Assembly (NCBI GenBank): GCA_010015745.1
Contig: ML978236.1
Coordinates: 91,127-155,126, forward strand
Reading direction: 5' to 3'
DNA: 64,000 bases
Origin: Setomelanomma holmii
Lineage: Eukaryota; Ascomycota; Dothideomycetes; Pleosporales; Phaeosphaeriaceae
Both the position numbers and the translations under genes were made by a program. Position 1 is the stretch's first letter; every line of letters begins with the position of its first letter. Of the stretch, positions 12,167 to 23,754 are shown one piece after another. The notes below the pieces were generated by a model. The model saw nothing but the letters and a program-made list of their open reading frames with translations. It did no database searches and was not told the origin of the DNA.

Positions 12167-15026
12167 ATGGAAGCTCTCGTAGCAGTCGGCCTCGCAGGTA
12201 ACATCGTCCAATTTGCGCAGCTTGCTGGCAAGCTATTATCGGAAGCAAAATCACTTCGAGAGACAGGATCACCAAGCTCACTTCACGGGCTTCAAAGCCT
12301 GACCGACAACCTTACCCAGCAAGCTGAATCTATACATAGCTGTATCAGCATGGGAAGCGACCTAACGCACCGCAGTCAGGAAGACCAAGGAAGTCGCCGA
12401 AGTCAAAGTTTACACATCCAGGGTCGATGCTACTTCTCTCACAGAATCTGCTTTCTGGTGCGACGGAGTGCTGCAAATCAGGAAAAGAATTCTCAGTATA
12501 CATCAGTACCATAACGAAGGGCTCGCACTCCTCCAATCCGCTCAAAAGTATTGGATCAGCAATCAAATTTCAATTCCATTATAAAAAGCTTGAGGATATT
12601 GCTCAATCTTTGGACCGATTGCGCAGCGATTTAACGCTTGCAGCTTTACTGGCAGTGAGAAGTGTCGCCAGTTCGAACCACACGGAGATCCTCGATCAAC
12701 TACACCAGGATCAAAGTGAATCCAGCAAGGACAGTGCGGCCTTCCAAGAAGCAATTCGGTCCACTAGTGAGATATTTCAGACTCGAACGGATCAAAAGCT
12801 GGACGAAATCTCCCTACAAACAAAGCAGTGTCTTGAAGACCTCATTCATCTTCGAGCTGATGTTACGTTGGATAGAGCCAAGGCCATTTTGACATGGCTA
12901 AACTTCAGACAACTACGCTGGAGATACGAAGAAGTACCTCTTGCATATCAGAAAACGTTCTCATGGATCTTCGACGAACCGCGCGAACAAAGCACAACAC
13001 AAGAAACTGAAAGCTTTATTACTTTCCTGAGAGAAAATACATCAAAACCATACTTCATACAAGGCAAAGAAGGCAGCGGCAAGTCCACCCTCATGCGATA
13101 CATTGTGGACAACTCGGCTATAAGATCTTACTTGGAGCAATGGGCAGAGTCCGGGCGCTCAAAGCTGATCATAGTCAAGTTTTTCTTCTGGAATCTTGGT
13201 ACAACACTCCAGCGAAGTGCAGACGGCCTGTTGAGGGCTTTTCTGTTTACCGTCTTACAGGAGCATCCAGAGTTGATCCCTGCCGTGTTAGCGGATATCT
13301 ACCAAGATTGGAGTCAACGTACCAATGATCCCACGTATACAGAGCTGAAAGCAGCATGGCAGACCCTGCTCGAAAGATCTCGGTCATTTTTAAAGCTTGC
13401 TATCTTCATCGATGGCCTGGATGAACTTGAGGGGCGTTATGCGGACCTTGCTTCTTTCATCCGCTCGCTGGCGGGTCCAGATGTCAAATCGTCGTGTCCA
13501 GCCGACCTATTAATCCGGCTCTCTACTACTTTCGAGATTGTCCTTCGACCAGCCTTCAGGATCTGACGATGCGCGACATGGAAATATATGTGCAGGATAC
13601 ACTAGTCTCACACGACATCATGAAGCAGTTTGCCAAGGCCTACCCCAAGGACACGAACGAGATCGTTCGAGAGATTCAGGCAAAGGCAGAAGGAGTCTTT
13701 CTCTGGGTGAGGCTCGTAGTGGAAACTCTTGTGTCTGGACTCGAGGATGGCGACAGTGTCTCCGAGCTTCGCAAAAAGTTGCAAATGATTCCTGGTGATC
13801 TCAGAGCACTTTACGGACGGATGATGGACAGAATGAGTCCGGAGCACCAATATCAAGCACCTGTGATCTTTCGTCTACTTCGGACCTGGAACGACGTTAA
13901 AGGCGGGAATGCCCTTGATATCCTCACTCTACATTTCGCGCTATGTGCTCCAGAGCACGCGTTACAACAACCCGTCGGCTGTTTAGACTACGAGACATTG
14001 GTCCCGTACTATCGACAGACATCTGCGCGAGTCCGAAGTCGTTGCGGCCTACTTGAGGTGACGAAGACCGACGAAACAATACCAGACACCCTAGAAGGCA
14101 TCTCCTGGGCACATGATCTTGAAAGGCCACCGATTCAATTCCTTTTGGAGAATCTATACGATTGTCGAGTGGACTATCTACATCGTACTGTCGAAGAATT
14201 TCTGACTTCCGACGATGTGTACCTAGATTTGTAGCAGATTCTCGGCGGCGACTTCAACGCCCTTGAAAAGCTTATGTCGGCCTTTCTATTCCAGCTAAAA
14301 GCTACCAGTCATCCTGGTATACGCCAAATCTTTTTTGATCCTTTCGCGAATGCTGTCATTTGTTACCGAGCCGCCGCATCGGAGGCTCGCGCACCATTGA
14401 ATAAATACTTCGCCGATCTAGATTGAGTCCTGACCGCCTATCAAAGTGACAATTCCAAAGGCATGTCAGCGCTCTTCGAAAGAGACGTCCATTGGTCAAT
14501 AGTTTTCAACTGGCAGCAAGATATACCAGTAAACATAGGAAACTATGCTGGACGTTTGAATCCCCGAGCTGAGCCCGACTGGCTTGAGCGGACCTCAAGT
14601 CACCTGAGCCTAGGTGCACGTTTGGGTCTCATTGGATACTTGGAGATGTACCCTCAGGAATGCAGTGCGCATGCAAGCTCGTTGGTGCTGTACGCACTAA
14701 GCACATGGATTCAGCATCACGGCGACTTAACCTCCAACACGCCGCTACATGACCGCGTGCAAACTTTAAGTTACCTCCTTGGACTAATCGCAGATCTCCA
14801 AGATTCTAATTTGGAATACGACCTATTTATCATTGCCTGGAATTTTGCTCACGAGTATCCAGACTTCTTCTCTCGCAATATAACGGACTTCCCCAAGGAT
14901 CACATGAGTATCTTGCTAGCGAGCTTCATCATCTCAGCACACGCACCACAGGCGATGCTGCAGAAACTCACAAGTCTTGAGCTGACCATCATGACTGCAC
15001 TCATGAGCAGCCATCAGGGACCCTAG
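12167..15026 (+). pseudogene. Broken STAND/NACHT (NLR-like) protein gene
   Basis: Intact relatives are fungal NLR-like proteins: an N-terminal signalling domain, an NTP-binding switch and a C-terminal region, linked to non-self recognition and cell death. The start MEALVAVGLAGNIVQFAQLA matches the fungal STAND N-terminal domain. The NACHT Walker A (IQGKEGSGKSTLMRY) is near 13060-13100 and Walker B (LAIFIDGLDELEG) near 13400. The segment SSRPINPALYYFRDCPS and the later helical part resemble the region that follows NACHT in these proteins. The frame is broken: a switch near 12400-12540; a one-base loss near 13486, where VVSSRP resumes in another frame; TAG at 14232-14234; and TGA at 14424-14426. 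Reading then continues to 15026. No WD40 or ankyrin repeats follow. An assembly error could explain one break, not all four. Confidence 0.85.
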
Positions 15027-15715
15027 GTAGTGGCTCTTAGCGACAGGTTGTCATAGATAGCTTGGCGGCACTCGAACCATACTATGACTTTCGAGTTGCG
15101 ACACATGCCTGCTGAGAAGAAGCCGCACATATCGGAATTTCCATGGTACCGCAGTCTACAAGAGTTGTGGGAAACATCCTCATCGTCCATGAAAGTATTG
15201 AGTACTGTCACGGATCGGTTTAACTTCAATCTGCGGCGAAATGAGCATCAACGATAGCGAACTTGCGTGGGCTATCGTACTATGCCAATGGTGAGATGGA
15301 ACAGTTCGCATATCATGAAACTTCATACACGAGCGGGGACAACCCTGTTGTTGTGGTACTCACAATGGCGTAAGCTCTCATGCTCCTGATGTCTTTTGTA
15401 GGCGAATCGGCGACATTCTAGCAGAAGGTGAACTTCAACTCGGCGACTTTCAATTAGTCGCTGAGTGGTCTTTTGACATCTAGAGAATGGACGACCACAC
15501 TACCAAGGCGCCAGAGCCGGGCGTAACACTGATCAGCTGAGTCAGACCAAGCTGGGCGACAAACGCCCGTGGTCCAGGGACATGTGGAGAACACATCAAA
15601 GCGTTCTTCAGCCTGTGAAGAGGGGTGATGTTTCGTAACGTGCTTGGCATGTTGCATTAAAAGCAATAGTCTCCCAGAGTCACCTCCAGCGATTGAACTT
15701 CTCTCGCCAACCACC
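15027..15715. other. Intergenic region between NACHT relic and P450
   Basis: No gene recognised. The end is the promoter and 5' UTR of the P450. A minus-strand open frame at 15454-15876 overlaps the P450 start and is judged a shadow. Confidence 0.45.
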
Positions 15716-17373
15716 ATGTCTCTTTCCTGGACACAGTGCGCCCCCATCGTGGGTGTTGTCTTTGCCTTGTACTTCGGTATCACTCGCATCACAGTCATAC
15801 GGAGAGGAGGTAAGCAGACACCAGGTCCCAAAGGCAAGCATACTCCAATACAACTCAGCTTGACAATCACTGACAAAATTCAAGCTTACCCATTCATCGG
15901 CAACCTCCTCGACCTCGCCTCCGCCAATGGCAACCTCGTACCTCTCTTCGCCCAGTGGGCAAAACAGTACGGTCCGGTCGTCCAGTTCGATCTCTTTGGC
16001 GAACCACAGGTCGTCATCTCCGATGAAGCAATAGTCCACGACCTTTTCGTCAAGCGCGGCAATATCTACTCAGACCGCAGCGTCCCGCACGCGATATATT
16101 ACATACTTCGAGAAATGAGTCCCGGGCTTATGCCTAAGAACGATGTGTGGCGCCGGGAGAGAAAGCTGATTCACTCGGCGATAAGTATTAGTGTGAATGA
16201 GAAGTACCAAGCATGTATGCGCGAAGAAGCCATTTCTGCTGTGCAGGATATTCTTCGTTCGCCGGGGGGCTTTGACGAGCAATTCCAAAAGTACACTTCC
16301 GCTGTGATAGGGCGGTGTTTCTTTGGCTTGAGGATCGAGAGTGTGTTGGATCCGTTTGTGACTGAGAATGCGGCGTTTCTTGATGAAACCATGGAGGCAT
16401 TTGATCCGGTTGCTTATCCGATCAATCTGTTCCCATTCCTACGTTTCCTGCCTACATGGGCGCTCCCGAGTCTGCGCAAAATGGACAGATTGAGAGCAGT
16501 GAACGACGCCAAAGTCGCAAACCTCGCAGCAGACATGCAAAGACAGATCGAAGCACAGAACAAGCAAGAAAAAGACCAAGGAACAGATCAGCTAGGAATT
16601 TTCAACGAATTTCTCGCCAACCGTTCCCAATATGACATTTCAGACACAGAAGCCAACAACGCTTTCTTCGCACTCATCGGCGCAGGTACGCGCTCGACGC
16701 ACAACGCCCTGCTCACATTCATATACCTCATGCTCGCGCACCCAGACTGGCAGACTAAACTCCAATCCCAACTCGACGCAGTCTGCCCAGATCGCCTCCC
16801 AGAATGGAGCGATATCCCCGCCCTACCTGTCCTACGCGCAGTCGTGAAGGAAAGTGTACGATATCGGAGTATCATCGCCGAGTTGGGACTTCCGCATCGT
16901 TTGACGCAGGATGACGAGTATGAAGGATACGAGTTCAAGAAAGGGACGACATTTCATGCGAATTTTGGGTACGTCACTATATCCTAGCTCAGCGGTTTTT
17001 TACTTTGCGCGGTCTAATACGCTTCAGCACCATCTTGATGAATCCGAAAACATACCCAGATCAATCCCCTTTCAATCCGGACCGCTGGCTCGACCCGTCG
17101 TACCCAACGTACCGCGAGCCGTTGAGTGTGCACCCGAATTTTCAGAACTTCACGCCTTTCGGACAGGGGCGGCGCGCGTGTCCAGGGTACGATTTCGCGG
17201 AAAGAAGTCTGCTGATGATGGTTGCGGTGCTGGCGTGGAGGTGTGATATCAAGAAGCCGATTGATGCGCAAGGAAGGGAGTATTTGCCGGATGTGGAGTT
17301 TGAGAAGACGCCGAATCCGAAGATGAACGGGTTGAAGTGTCGGATTGTGGCGAGGGAGGGGAGGGAGATTTGA
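15716..17373 (+). CDS. Cytochrome P450 monooxygenase
   Basis: Haem-thiolate monooxygenase with an N-terminal membrane anchor (APIVGVVFALYFGITRI), so probably on the ER. Exons 15716-15833, 15885-16968 and 17028-17373 give 515 residues. The haem loop FGQGRRACPG fits FxxGxRxCxG. The K-helix ExxR is KESVR, and the later NPDRW fits the PERF-type region. The hinge after the anchor reads TPGPK then YPFIGNLLDL. The I-helix reads IGAGTRSTHN, with Arg where an acidic residue is usual. Intron 1 appears to be a GC-AG intron of 51 nt; it is a multiple of three and has no stop, so unspliced mRNA stays in frame. Overall resemblance is to fungal microsomal P450s of the O-methylsterigmatocystin-oxidoreductase type. 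The substrate is unknown and no biosynthetic cluster surrounds it. Confidence 0.92.
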
Positions 17374-17781
17374 GGTTGCAAGGCTGGAGGATAGGGATTC
17401 AGATAGGCGCAATGGGTATATGTAAGGAGTGGTTTTTGGTATTTCTGCTACTTGTAAGCGTGCAATACACCCGGGCGACAACGGCGTATCGACAAGAATC
17501 CTCTTCATGGATGTGCTGAATTTAGATTCGATGTTCCAAGCATGGACATCGAACATGTTGTATTGGGTTTGCGAGAAGAAACGCGATAGCTCTCAATATC
17601 TTGATCCACGTTTGCGTACCTCCTGCGAGAATCGCAGTCGACTGTATGCATCAACTAGTTCTATCCTCTATACCAAGTCCTATCATGTCAAATAAGATCA
17701 TGGATATCTTACCCTCGTAAATCAAAGCAAGCCACCCCAAAACACCTTAAACTTCAGCACCCCAACACGGACCATTTCTCC
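17374..17781. other. Intergenic region between convergent P450 and AMMECR1 genes
   Basis: Holds the two facing 3' ends. No other feature recognised. Confidence 0.5.
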
Positions 17782-18714
17782 TTAGTCGTCCGCAATTTCT
17801 TCCTCGACCCAGTTCCTCCACTCCTTCCACTCCGCATACTCCAGCGCCACCTTCTTCCCCTGATACCGGACAACATTCAAGCCCACCTTCTTCCACTCGT
17901 CCTTGCGCCCATTCCAGCCCGCTTTCCGCATCAAGCTAACGAGCGTCTCTTCCTTTGTCCACCCTTGTTCTTTGGCCACGTCGGGCAGATATGTAGCACC
18001 ATACCGCCTGTTGTGATATTTGAAAGATATGCGAAGTCCGTGAGTTCCCAGTTCCCAGTCTAGTGCGTGCGAGGCGGGTTCGAAGTCCGTGAGGAGCGTG
18101 ACGGCGCATTCGAGAGAGGCAAGTTCGCGTGCGGCAATGGGGTTGAAGCGAGTATCGTCGAAGGCGCTATTGTACGTTAGCATCGGACAATGTACGGGGA
18201 CGAGAAGCAGGACGTACGAAGTCAGCGCATAGCTCTTGAGCCCCTCGTCAAGCTCTTGCGCCTCGAATGTGCCTATGCAGCCTCGTAACCGCCTCTCCTC
18301 GCTCCTTGTCACTGTGTTCCATGTCACGAAAAGCGGACTGTCATCTACCGTCTCCTGCTTTGCCCTCTGTAGCTTCGAAATGATGTTGCTTCGACTAGAG
18401 TTTGAGCTCTTGCTGGTTGCGCTGCTGGCTTCGCTAATGCCGCTGGGCGTCGAGCTTGCGCTCTGTAAGCTAGACGAAGATGCTGTAGAGGCTGAAGGTG
18501 CAAGAAGTCGCGATATCGCTGCAGGCTTGTAGGCTGGGTCTGGAGGGGCCTCGATACCCGCGTCCTCTGGCGCATCGAGCGAGTCGGTCATTGTGGGATC
18601 TGCATTGTACTTCTTCCATAGTGCTTCTATCTGACGGAGAGATAGCCCAGATCGCTTTTCGAGACTGGCGACGAGGCTCTCGAAGCAATACGCACAGTGA
18701 GCCTGGGTAGCCAT
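17782..18714 (-). CDS. AMMECR1-domain protein
   Basis: The hallmark LRGCIGTFEAQEL is present, followed by SAFDDTRFNPIAARELASLE and FEPASHALDWELGTHGLRI, which are the conserved blocks of the AMMECR1 domain. The domain is widespread and its biochemical role is not settled. Exons are 18218-18714 and 17782-18166, separated by a 51-nt intron (donor GTACGT, acceptor TAG), giving 293 residues. The intron has no in-frame stop, but removing it restores the conserved junction ALTSAFDD. The N terminus MATQAHCAYCFESL, with a CxxC, is common in fungal members, which is why I start at 18714 rather than at an upstream ATG at 18795. A Ser-rich insert separates the N-terminal segment from the domain. Confidence 0.92.
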   Translation of the reverse strand: MATQAHCAYCFESLVASLEKRSGLSLRQIEALWKKYNADPTMTDSLDAPEDAGIEAPPDPAYKPAAISRLLAPSASTASSSSLQSASSTPSGISEASSATSKSSNSSRSNIISKLQRAKQETVDDSPLFVTWNTVTRSEERRLRGCIGTFEAQELDEGLKSYALTSYVLLLVPVHCPMLTYNSAFDDTRFNPIAARELASLECAVTLLTDFEPASHALDWELGTHGLRISFKYHNRRYGATYLPDVAKEQGWTKEETLVSLMRKAGWNGRKDEWKKVGLNVVRYQGKKVALEYAEWKEWRNWVEEEIADD

Positions 18715-20551
18715 CGTCACTAGCTGTGTGATCTTGCCTTGCGCGTTGGCTTGTCGCTCGATGACACTGAAAGTTTCGGCAGCGAGAAAAGTCACTTGTA
18801 ATTGTAGTTGACGGCAGGCGAGAGATCAGAGCGACTGGACGTAAGTTCGAAGCTGCTGGTTAATTAGTCGAACGCGAGGCTATGGGAAGTGGTAGCGAGC
18901 GGCACGCCGTCGGCTTTCCTTCCCTCTACAGTCTCCGGAGCAGATGATACAGGAGCACTAGAAGTTTGTCGGATGAGCTTGATCTTGGTAGATGCTCATG
19001 TACTACCTTCGGAGAGACGGCGAGGTGGAAGGTCGGCGTTGGTGTGGGAAGAGACGTTTGTTGGGGTTCGCAGAAGCCTACCCCGCCGGCGTTAGTGGTT
19101 GGCGATGGATAACGACCTGCACATGTCAGCAACATCGTCAACGATATCACAGCTTCTTCGCCTAGAGAGTCTTGCGGTATAATCAAGTGTTTTGATTTGC
19201 ATCGATGGAAGGACTACTAAAGCTACGTCAGAAATGATGGCGACCAATGAAACCAAGGACATCAAAATCACTGTTAGTATGCAGTATGTAACCCCATCTT
19301 CATGCACACTACCCTACAGAGGCAAAAGGCAGCGTGTTTGGTAATGATGGGGTAGTCAATCTTGGCTCGAAGAATTTCCTTCAGCAGGTCGAGCATTGAA
19401 AGGCTCTGTTGCTGTACACACTAAAGCCGTTCTTTTGGAGATCCTGATCTCACTCGCATTACTCGCGCGCATACGAGGTCGTGGTTTTGTGGTCGATATG
19501 CATCACTCATGGGTGCGCATGCTTGGCCCGAAGCCGACTTTTTGACTTGTTCATTGTCGCATCTCATATGCCTCTTCGTGGAATCCTCTTCCACCCATGA
19601 GCTCGAAGCCATCATAGAAAGTCCGAAAGCCACTGACGCCGACCAGATGTCTCGTGAAGGAACTGAAAACCGCTCTCGATGCTCGCTCGCGGTAGGTCGT
19701 GGTTCGTTTATGCTGCATCGCGCTTGCCCTCCTTGACCTCCTTCTGTACTTGTGTTAGCAAGCTGCGAAGTCCTGTTGCATGGGGTCTTGTGAGTCGTAC
19801 CAGAGCGCGCATGGTGCCGTGAAGAGCATGCCTATGGTTCCTTCGGAACTTGGGGTCAGTACCCTTGAGCGAGGGGTAACGGTGCGTCTTTGGCTTCTTG
19901 ATACTACAACACCATCACGTCAGTCACTGAAATTCTCCCAGTTTGTAGCGCATGCACAATCGAGCGCTGATGGGTCGATGGAGCGCGTTCGACGATGTTG
20001 GGGAAGGGGTGCGTACCCGTTCCTGTGGTTCTTCTTCGACTGGTTGTGCTGGGACGAGTTCTTAGATTCTGCGCGATTGAATTAGTGTGACCCAGTAATA
20101 CCTTCGCGTAATAACAACGTACTGGCCATTGCGACGGTTGTGGGTGTCGAATCGTCCTGGTGGTGTTCGTGCAGACAACCTCTAATGAAATTGTGATTCG
20201 GGTGTGGCTCCAGCTCGCTTACCAGTCAAAGCGCGCTAGCCGTTTTGGGTGCTACCGCCATCTCCACGCTTGCGTGACATACCAGGACATCAATTTGAGT
20301 AGCATGTTATTTACTATGACAAAACCAAAATTCACGGGCTTATTATGATAGACATTTTCTTGAGCATGTTGCATTCGTATCGTCATGATGAAACCGATAT
20401 CTGACATTCCAATTCGCATACAATAACCTCTTTTGTTCTTCCCGCAGTAACATCAATCAAAACCAGACAACAGAGCCTTCTTTAGCCGTAGCGAGCTCTT
20501 CCCAAACGCCTGCAGAGTCGTGGTCATCGAACAATGTTCATAACAGTCTCT
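18715..20551. other. Long intergenic region without recognised gene
   Basis: About 1.8 kb between the AMMECR1 start and the 3' end of the serine-rich protein gene. Open frames below 105 codons occur on both strands, but none shows a family motif, signal peptide or consistent splicing. The first few hundred bases should be the AMMECR1 promoter. No repeat or transposon was recognised. Confidence 0.45.
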
Positions 20552-21454
20552 CTAGCTACCCCTCTGCTGCTCGTAGTCCATCGTGTCCTGATCGGCCTGC
20601 CGTTGGCGCATGTGCTCGCGTACGTTCTGCTCTGTGGTCGAGGCACGTCCAGGACCATGACCAGTCATTGCGCCTCGGTTGGTTGTGTCGACGACATTCT
20701 CGTCGTAAGTCATGCCGTTCATCATGCGCGGGTTCTGCTGCTCGGTCGACGAAGTTGTCTGCGCTGTTCCGGTGCTGGAGGGCACACTTACACCCGTCAT
20801 TGGGCTTGCAGGAGCCTGTTCCCTGAGATAGCCGGGTACAGCGCTCACTTTGCCAATAGCAGGGCTGCCAATCTGGCTGTGCTGTCGAGCCGGAGTTCTA
20901 GCACCCTCACCAAAGCCTACTAGAGAAGCAGCCTCGTCGCTAAAACCTCCCATGCTCGAAGTTTCGACATCTTGGTCTTCGCTCATCCGATCTGGCTCGT
21001 ATACATCGCTGCCGCTCGCCCAAGTTGTGCGCCCTCCCACCGAGCCAGTTGCGCTGGCACTACCAACAGTGCTGCGTTCGCGGAAGATCTGTGGCTGGTT
21101 GTTCGAGTCAAAGTATCCTGGCGGTGGGTTGTTGGCGCTGCCTGGGGTAAGCCCTAGGGGGTTGCGACCAGAGACAGCGACTCTTTCGAGGCCTGCTAAG
21201 CGTGAGATGCGATCCGCGCGCTCAGCTTCAGCTGGGTTGCGGTGATGGGGGAAGTGGCCACGATGTCCGTCTTTGATGGCGACTGTTGAGAGCTCTGACA
21301 TGGAGGTAGTGGCCGAATTTGGGGTTCCCCTAACAAAAGATCAGTGACTGATGTATTGTGACCCCGCTGCATGTGCCTACGGAGCATCGCCGGGCGTGCC
21401 TGGGTCCGACGGCGGTGGAGGCAGATTGATCAGCGTTGGCGCATTGGTCGTCAT
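20552..21454 (-). CDS. Conserved serine/glycine-rich fungal protein, function unknown
   Basis: Two exons, 21381-21454 and 20552-21329, joined across a 51-nt intron (donor GTAGGC, acceptor TAG), give 283 residues. The N terminus MTTNAPTLINLPPPPSDPG continues across the junction as PGTPNSATTSMSELSTV. The block AIKDGHRGHFPHHRNP, then ERADRISRLAGLERV, looks like the most constrained part and is the kind of sequence conserved across Pezizomycotina. The rest is low in hydrophobics, rich in Ser, Gly, Thr and Gln, and probably disordered. No membrane segment or enzyme motif is seen. A regulatory or scaffold role would be a guess. Confidence 0.8.
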
Positions 21455-22624
21455 TGTCGGATCACTGGTGTGGGATGTGATCTGTAAGCTTTCTTTTGTG
21501 GTGGTGGAGATTTGGAGATATCGCAGGAGTTCACGAGAAAGGAAAGCAGCAGCAGGGAGCAAACGCAGGGCCAATGACGTCGTTGGGCACGCGCGAACCT
21601 CAAAGGCAGCAGCAGCGATCTCGATCCTCAAAGACTGGCCAAATGCAAGGGTCAGCCCGTCTGAGCGCAGCTGAAACAGTTCCTGGATTACCAAAATAGA
21701 ATTATATCGAGGCGCATTCATTGCCTCACTATTGTTGCCCTTCATCAACGTCAGCCGTTAGGTTGCTTGGCAGACGCAGGGTCGGCTTTAATAATTAAGT
21801 GGGGTCTGATTCGCTCAGACCACCTCAAGCCTCACTTCACATCTCGAGAGCAATAGTCGTCAAGGTCGCTCAACGTCCGTATATTACCTCCAAAGACATA
21901 AGCAAAGGCTGTTTGCCTTGTTACAACTATTGCTAACGTGTTTTATAAGCGGGTGGACACTAGGATGTTTCTTGTATCTAACTCCTTGACACTAGCGCAG
22001 AATTGCGGTTATCAGTCTCCAGTGCTTCTACACGAAATTGACTTCGATGATTGGGAATTACGTCGTTCTGTGATAGCCTTTGACCACCAAACAAACCGTT
22101 GTGTTTGCAGCAGACCAGTGAAATTCACCAGAATTCGTATCTTCATGCGGCCGGCTCATGCGCGACCAGCCCACCTGCATCTCAGCGATCCAGAAACTTG
22201 CCAACTCTACTCCCCACACCTATGTAAAGGCCTTGCCCTCCGCATCGTACCACAACCAGACATACAGCCAGGTTTCAAAGGGTAGTCCGAAGCGACGTGG
22301 TTCCCAAGCCACGATAAGAATCGGTGATGACGGCGTACCGTCAGGATGACTGAGGTTTCGAATTTGAGATTGGTGGGTCTCTGGGCACCTGTTAGAGCGA
22401 ATACGCGATGTTAGTACAAGGTTAGAGTAGGGGGGATTATCGTTTTCTGAACGCGTCCATGCGAAATCATTCCCTTTCCCGGACCATATCCAATCTCGCC
22501 ACGAGTATACTGCAATACCGCGTCCTTCAGCGCATGTCGTCTACCATCCTCATAAGCCTTTTCAGTACCACTCTTTCCCCGCCTACCCAGCCCTGTTAAT
22601 CTCCGCTGGGTTTTGGAGAGGCAC
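21455..22624. other. Intergenic region at the edge of the accessory stretch
   Basis: About 1.2 kb between the start of the serine-rich protein gene and the 3' end of the first BTB gene. Only short, unconvincing open frames are present. The first few hundred bases should hold the promoter of the minus-strand gene. Confidence 0.45.
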
Positions 22625-23349
22625 CTAGCTTCGCATACCATCTTTCGCTCCCTCTTCCTCCGGGTTGACCTTTCGCCTGCAGCCAACGAAATATATGGAA
22701 CGATCAATACGCCGTGGCGACACGTCCCGTTTGGAATACAACTTGTCCCATAAAGCTTCTAGGAGATCATTGACAAAATCAGCAGGGTACTCTCTCGCCA
22801 TATCTTCGTCAGTCAGCCATTTCGGACTACCGGCGTAGCAGCAAAAGTCGACCAGTAACCGACGCGCAGGCGAGATTGGAGCGGTGCCTGAGTAGATGAG
22901 CTCGGTACCGTCAACATGAACCGGGTAGCTTTTCATTTGGATGCAATGATCAATAAGAATGGAGATGACCGCGTCCTGAAACTCAAGGTCAGCGAGTTGC
23001 TCGCCAAGAACATACATCCGAACATAACTGAGGTCGCTCGCTGTCGGAACCACATGCGAATATAGCCACTTCAAGTAGGCTTCGAAGGTGGCGGGTGCGT
23101 GATCGGCAACATCAATAGGCTTGCCCTCGCGCATGGACTCCCATTCAGGCTTGAGAGCGTTGTTGAAGAAAAGACTCTTGTTGAGCACATCCTTATGGAC
23201 GAAGAAGGTTTTCTCTCCTCCCACCCGGACTTCGGTGATTTCGCCGCCGACACTGGCTTTGCAGTCAGACAGCTATTACCACGAGTAACGTGGAAGACAC
23301 AGGGTAATACTGACTCTGGAGTAGAGGCAGAGGAAATTTCACCTTCCAT
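22625..23349 (-). CDS. BTB/POZ domain protein (BTB locus 1, intact)
   Basis: BTB/POZ domains mediate dimerisation and often recruit substrates to Cullin-3 ubiquitin ligases. Exons 23315-23349 and 22625-23252 give 220 residues. The BTB core reads GGEKTFFVHKDVLNKSLFF, then NNALKPEWESM, AYLKWLYSHVVPT and YVLGEQLADLEFQDA. A C-terminal block SPARRLLVDFCCY is shared with the other three BTB loci in this window. The intron (donor GTCAGT, acceptor CAG, phase 2, after a codon for Asp) sits where the intron of BTB locus 3 lies, which decides the splice sites. Only the BTB-type domain is recognised. It is followed upstream on the same strand by a broken copy. Function beyond protein binding is unknown. 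Confidence 0.87.
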
Positions 23350-23754
23350 GCTGTTGTACGATTCTGTTGGGCTTGATTGAGGTGAACTGTTCTGGCGGAA
23401 TTGTGAGGCGATTGGTGGCGCGATAAGGTCGTTACTGAATGAGCTATGTCGATGGGGTTGGAGGAGATCAAGTACCAAGATCTATGAGGAGAGTGAAGTG
23501 AGCGTGAACGTGAACATGAAAGTTTAGCGATAGTGATTGCTGTTTGCGAGGCTGTCTTCTGCGTTTGTCGCCCGAGGTTCCACCGCGACCTTGCTTCCCA
23601 ACCTGGATTATTGTTGCAAGCTTTATGATATGTGTTGCAAGCCGCTGATGAGGCCGAAAATTAAGGGATGCTACTATTATGGTTCAGCTGAAGACATTTC
23701 ATCTACGCAATGGACGACTTTCGCCAAGGACCTCCAGTGCCAGCTTTGATCGCG
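23350..23754. other. Spacer between BTB loci 1 and 2
   Basis: About 400 bp; presumably the promoter of BTB locus 1. Nothing else recognised. Confidence 0.45.

Noticed and set aside
15454..15876. 140-codon minus-strand frame over the P450 start
   Set aside because: Antisense to the signal-anchor exon of a clear P450; composition is that of a shadow frame.
10826..17373. Possible secondary-metabolite cluster of alpha/beta hydrolase and P450
   Set aside because: No backbone synthase, transporter or pathway regulator nearby, and a NACHT relic lies between them.
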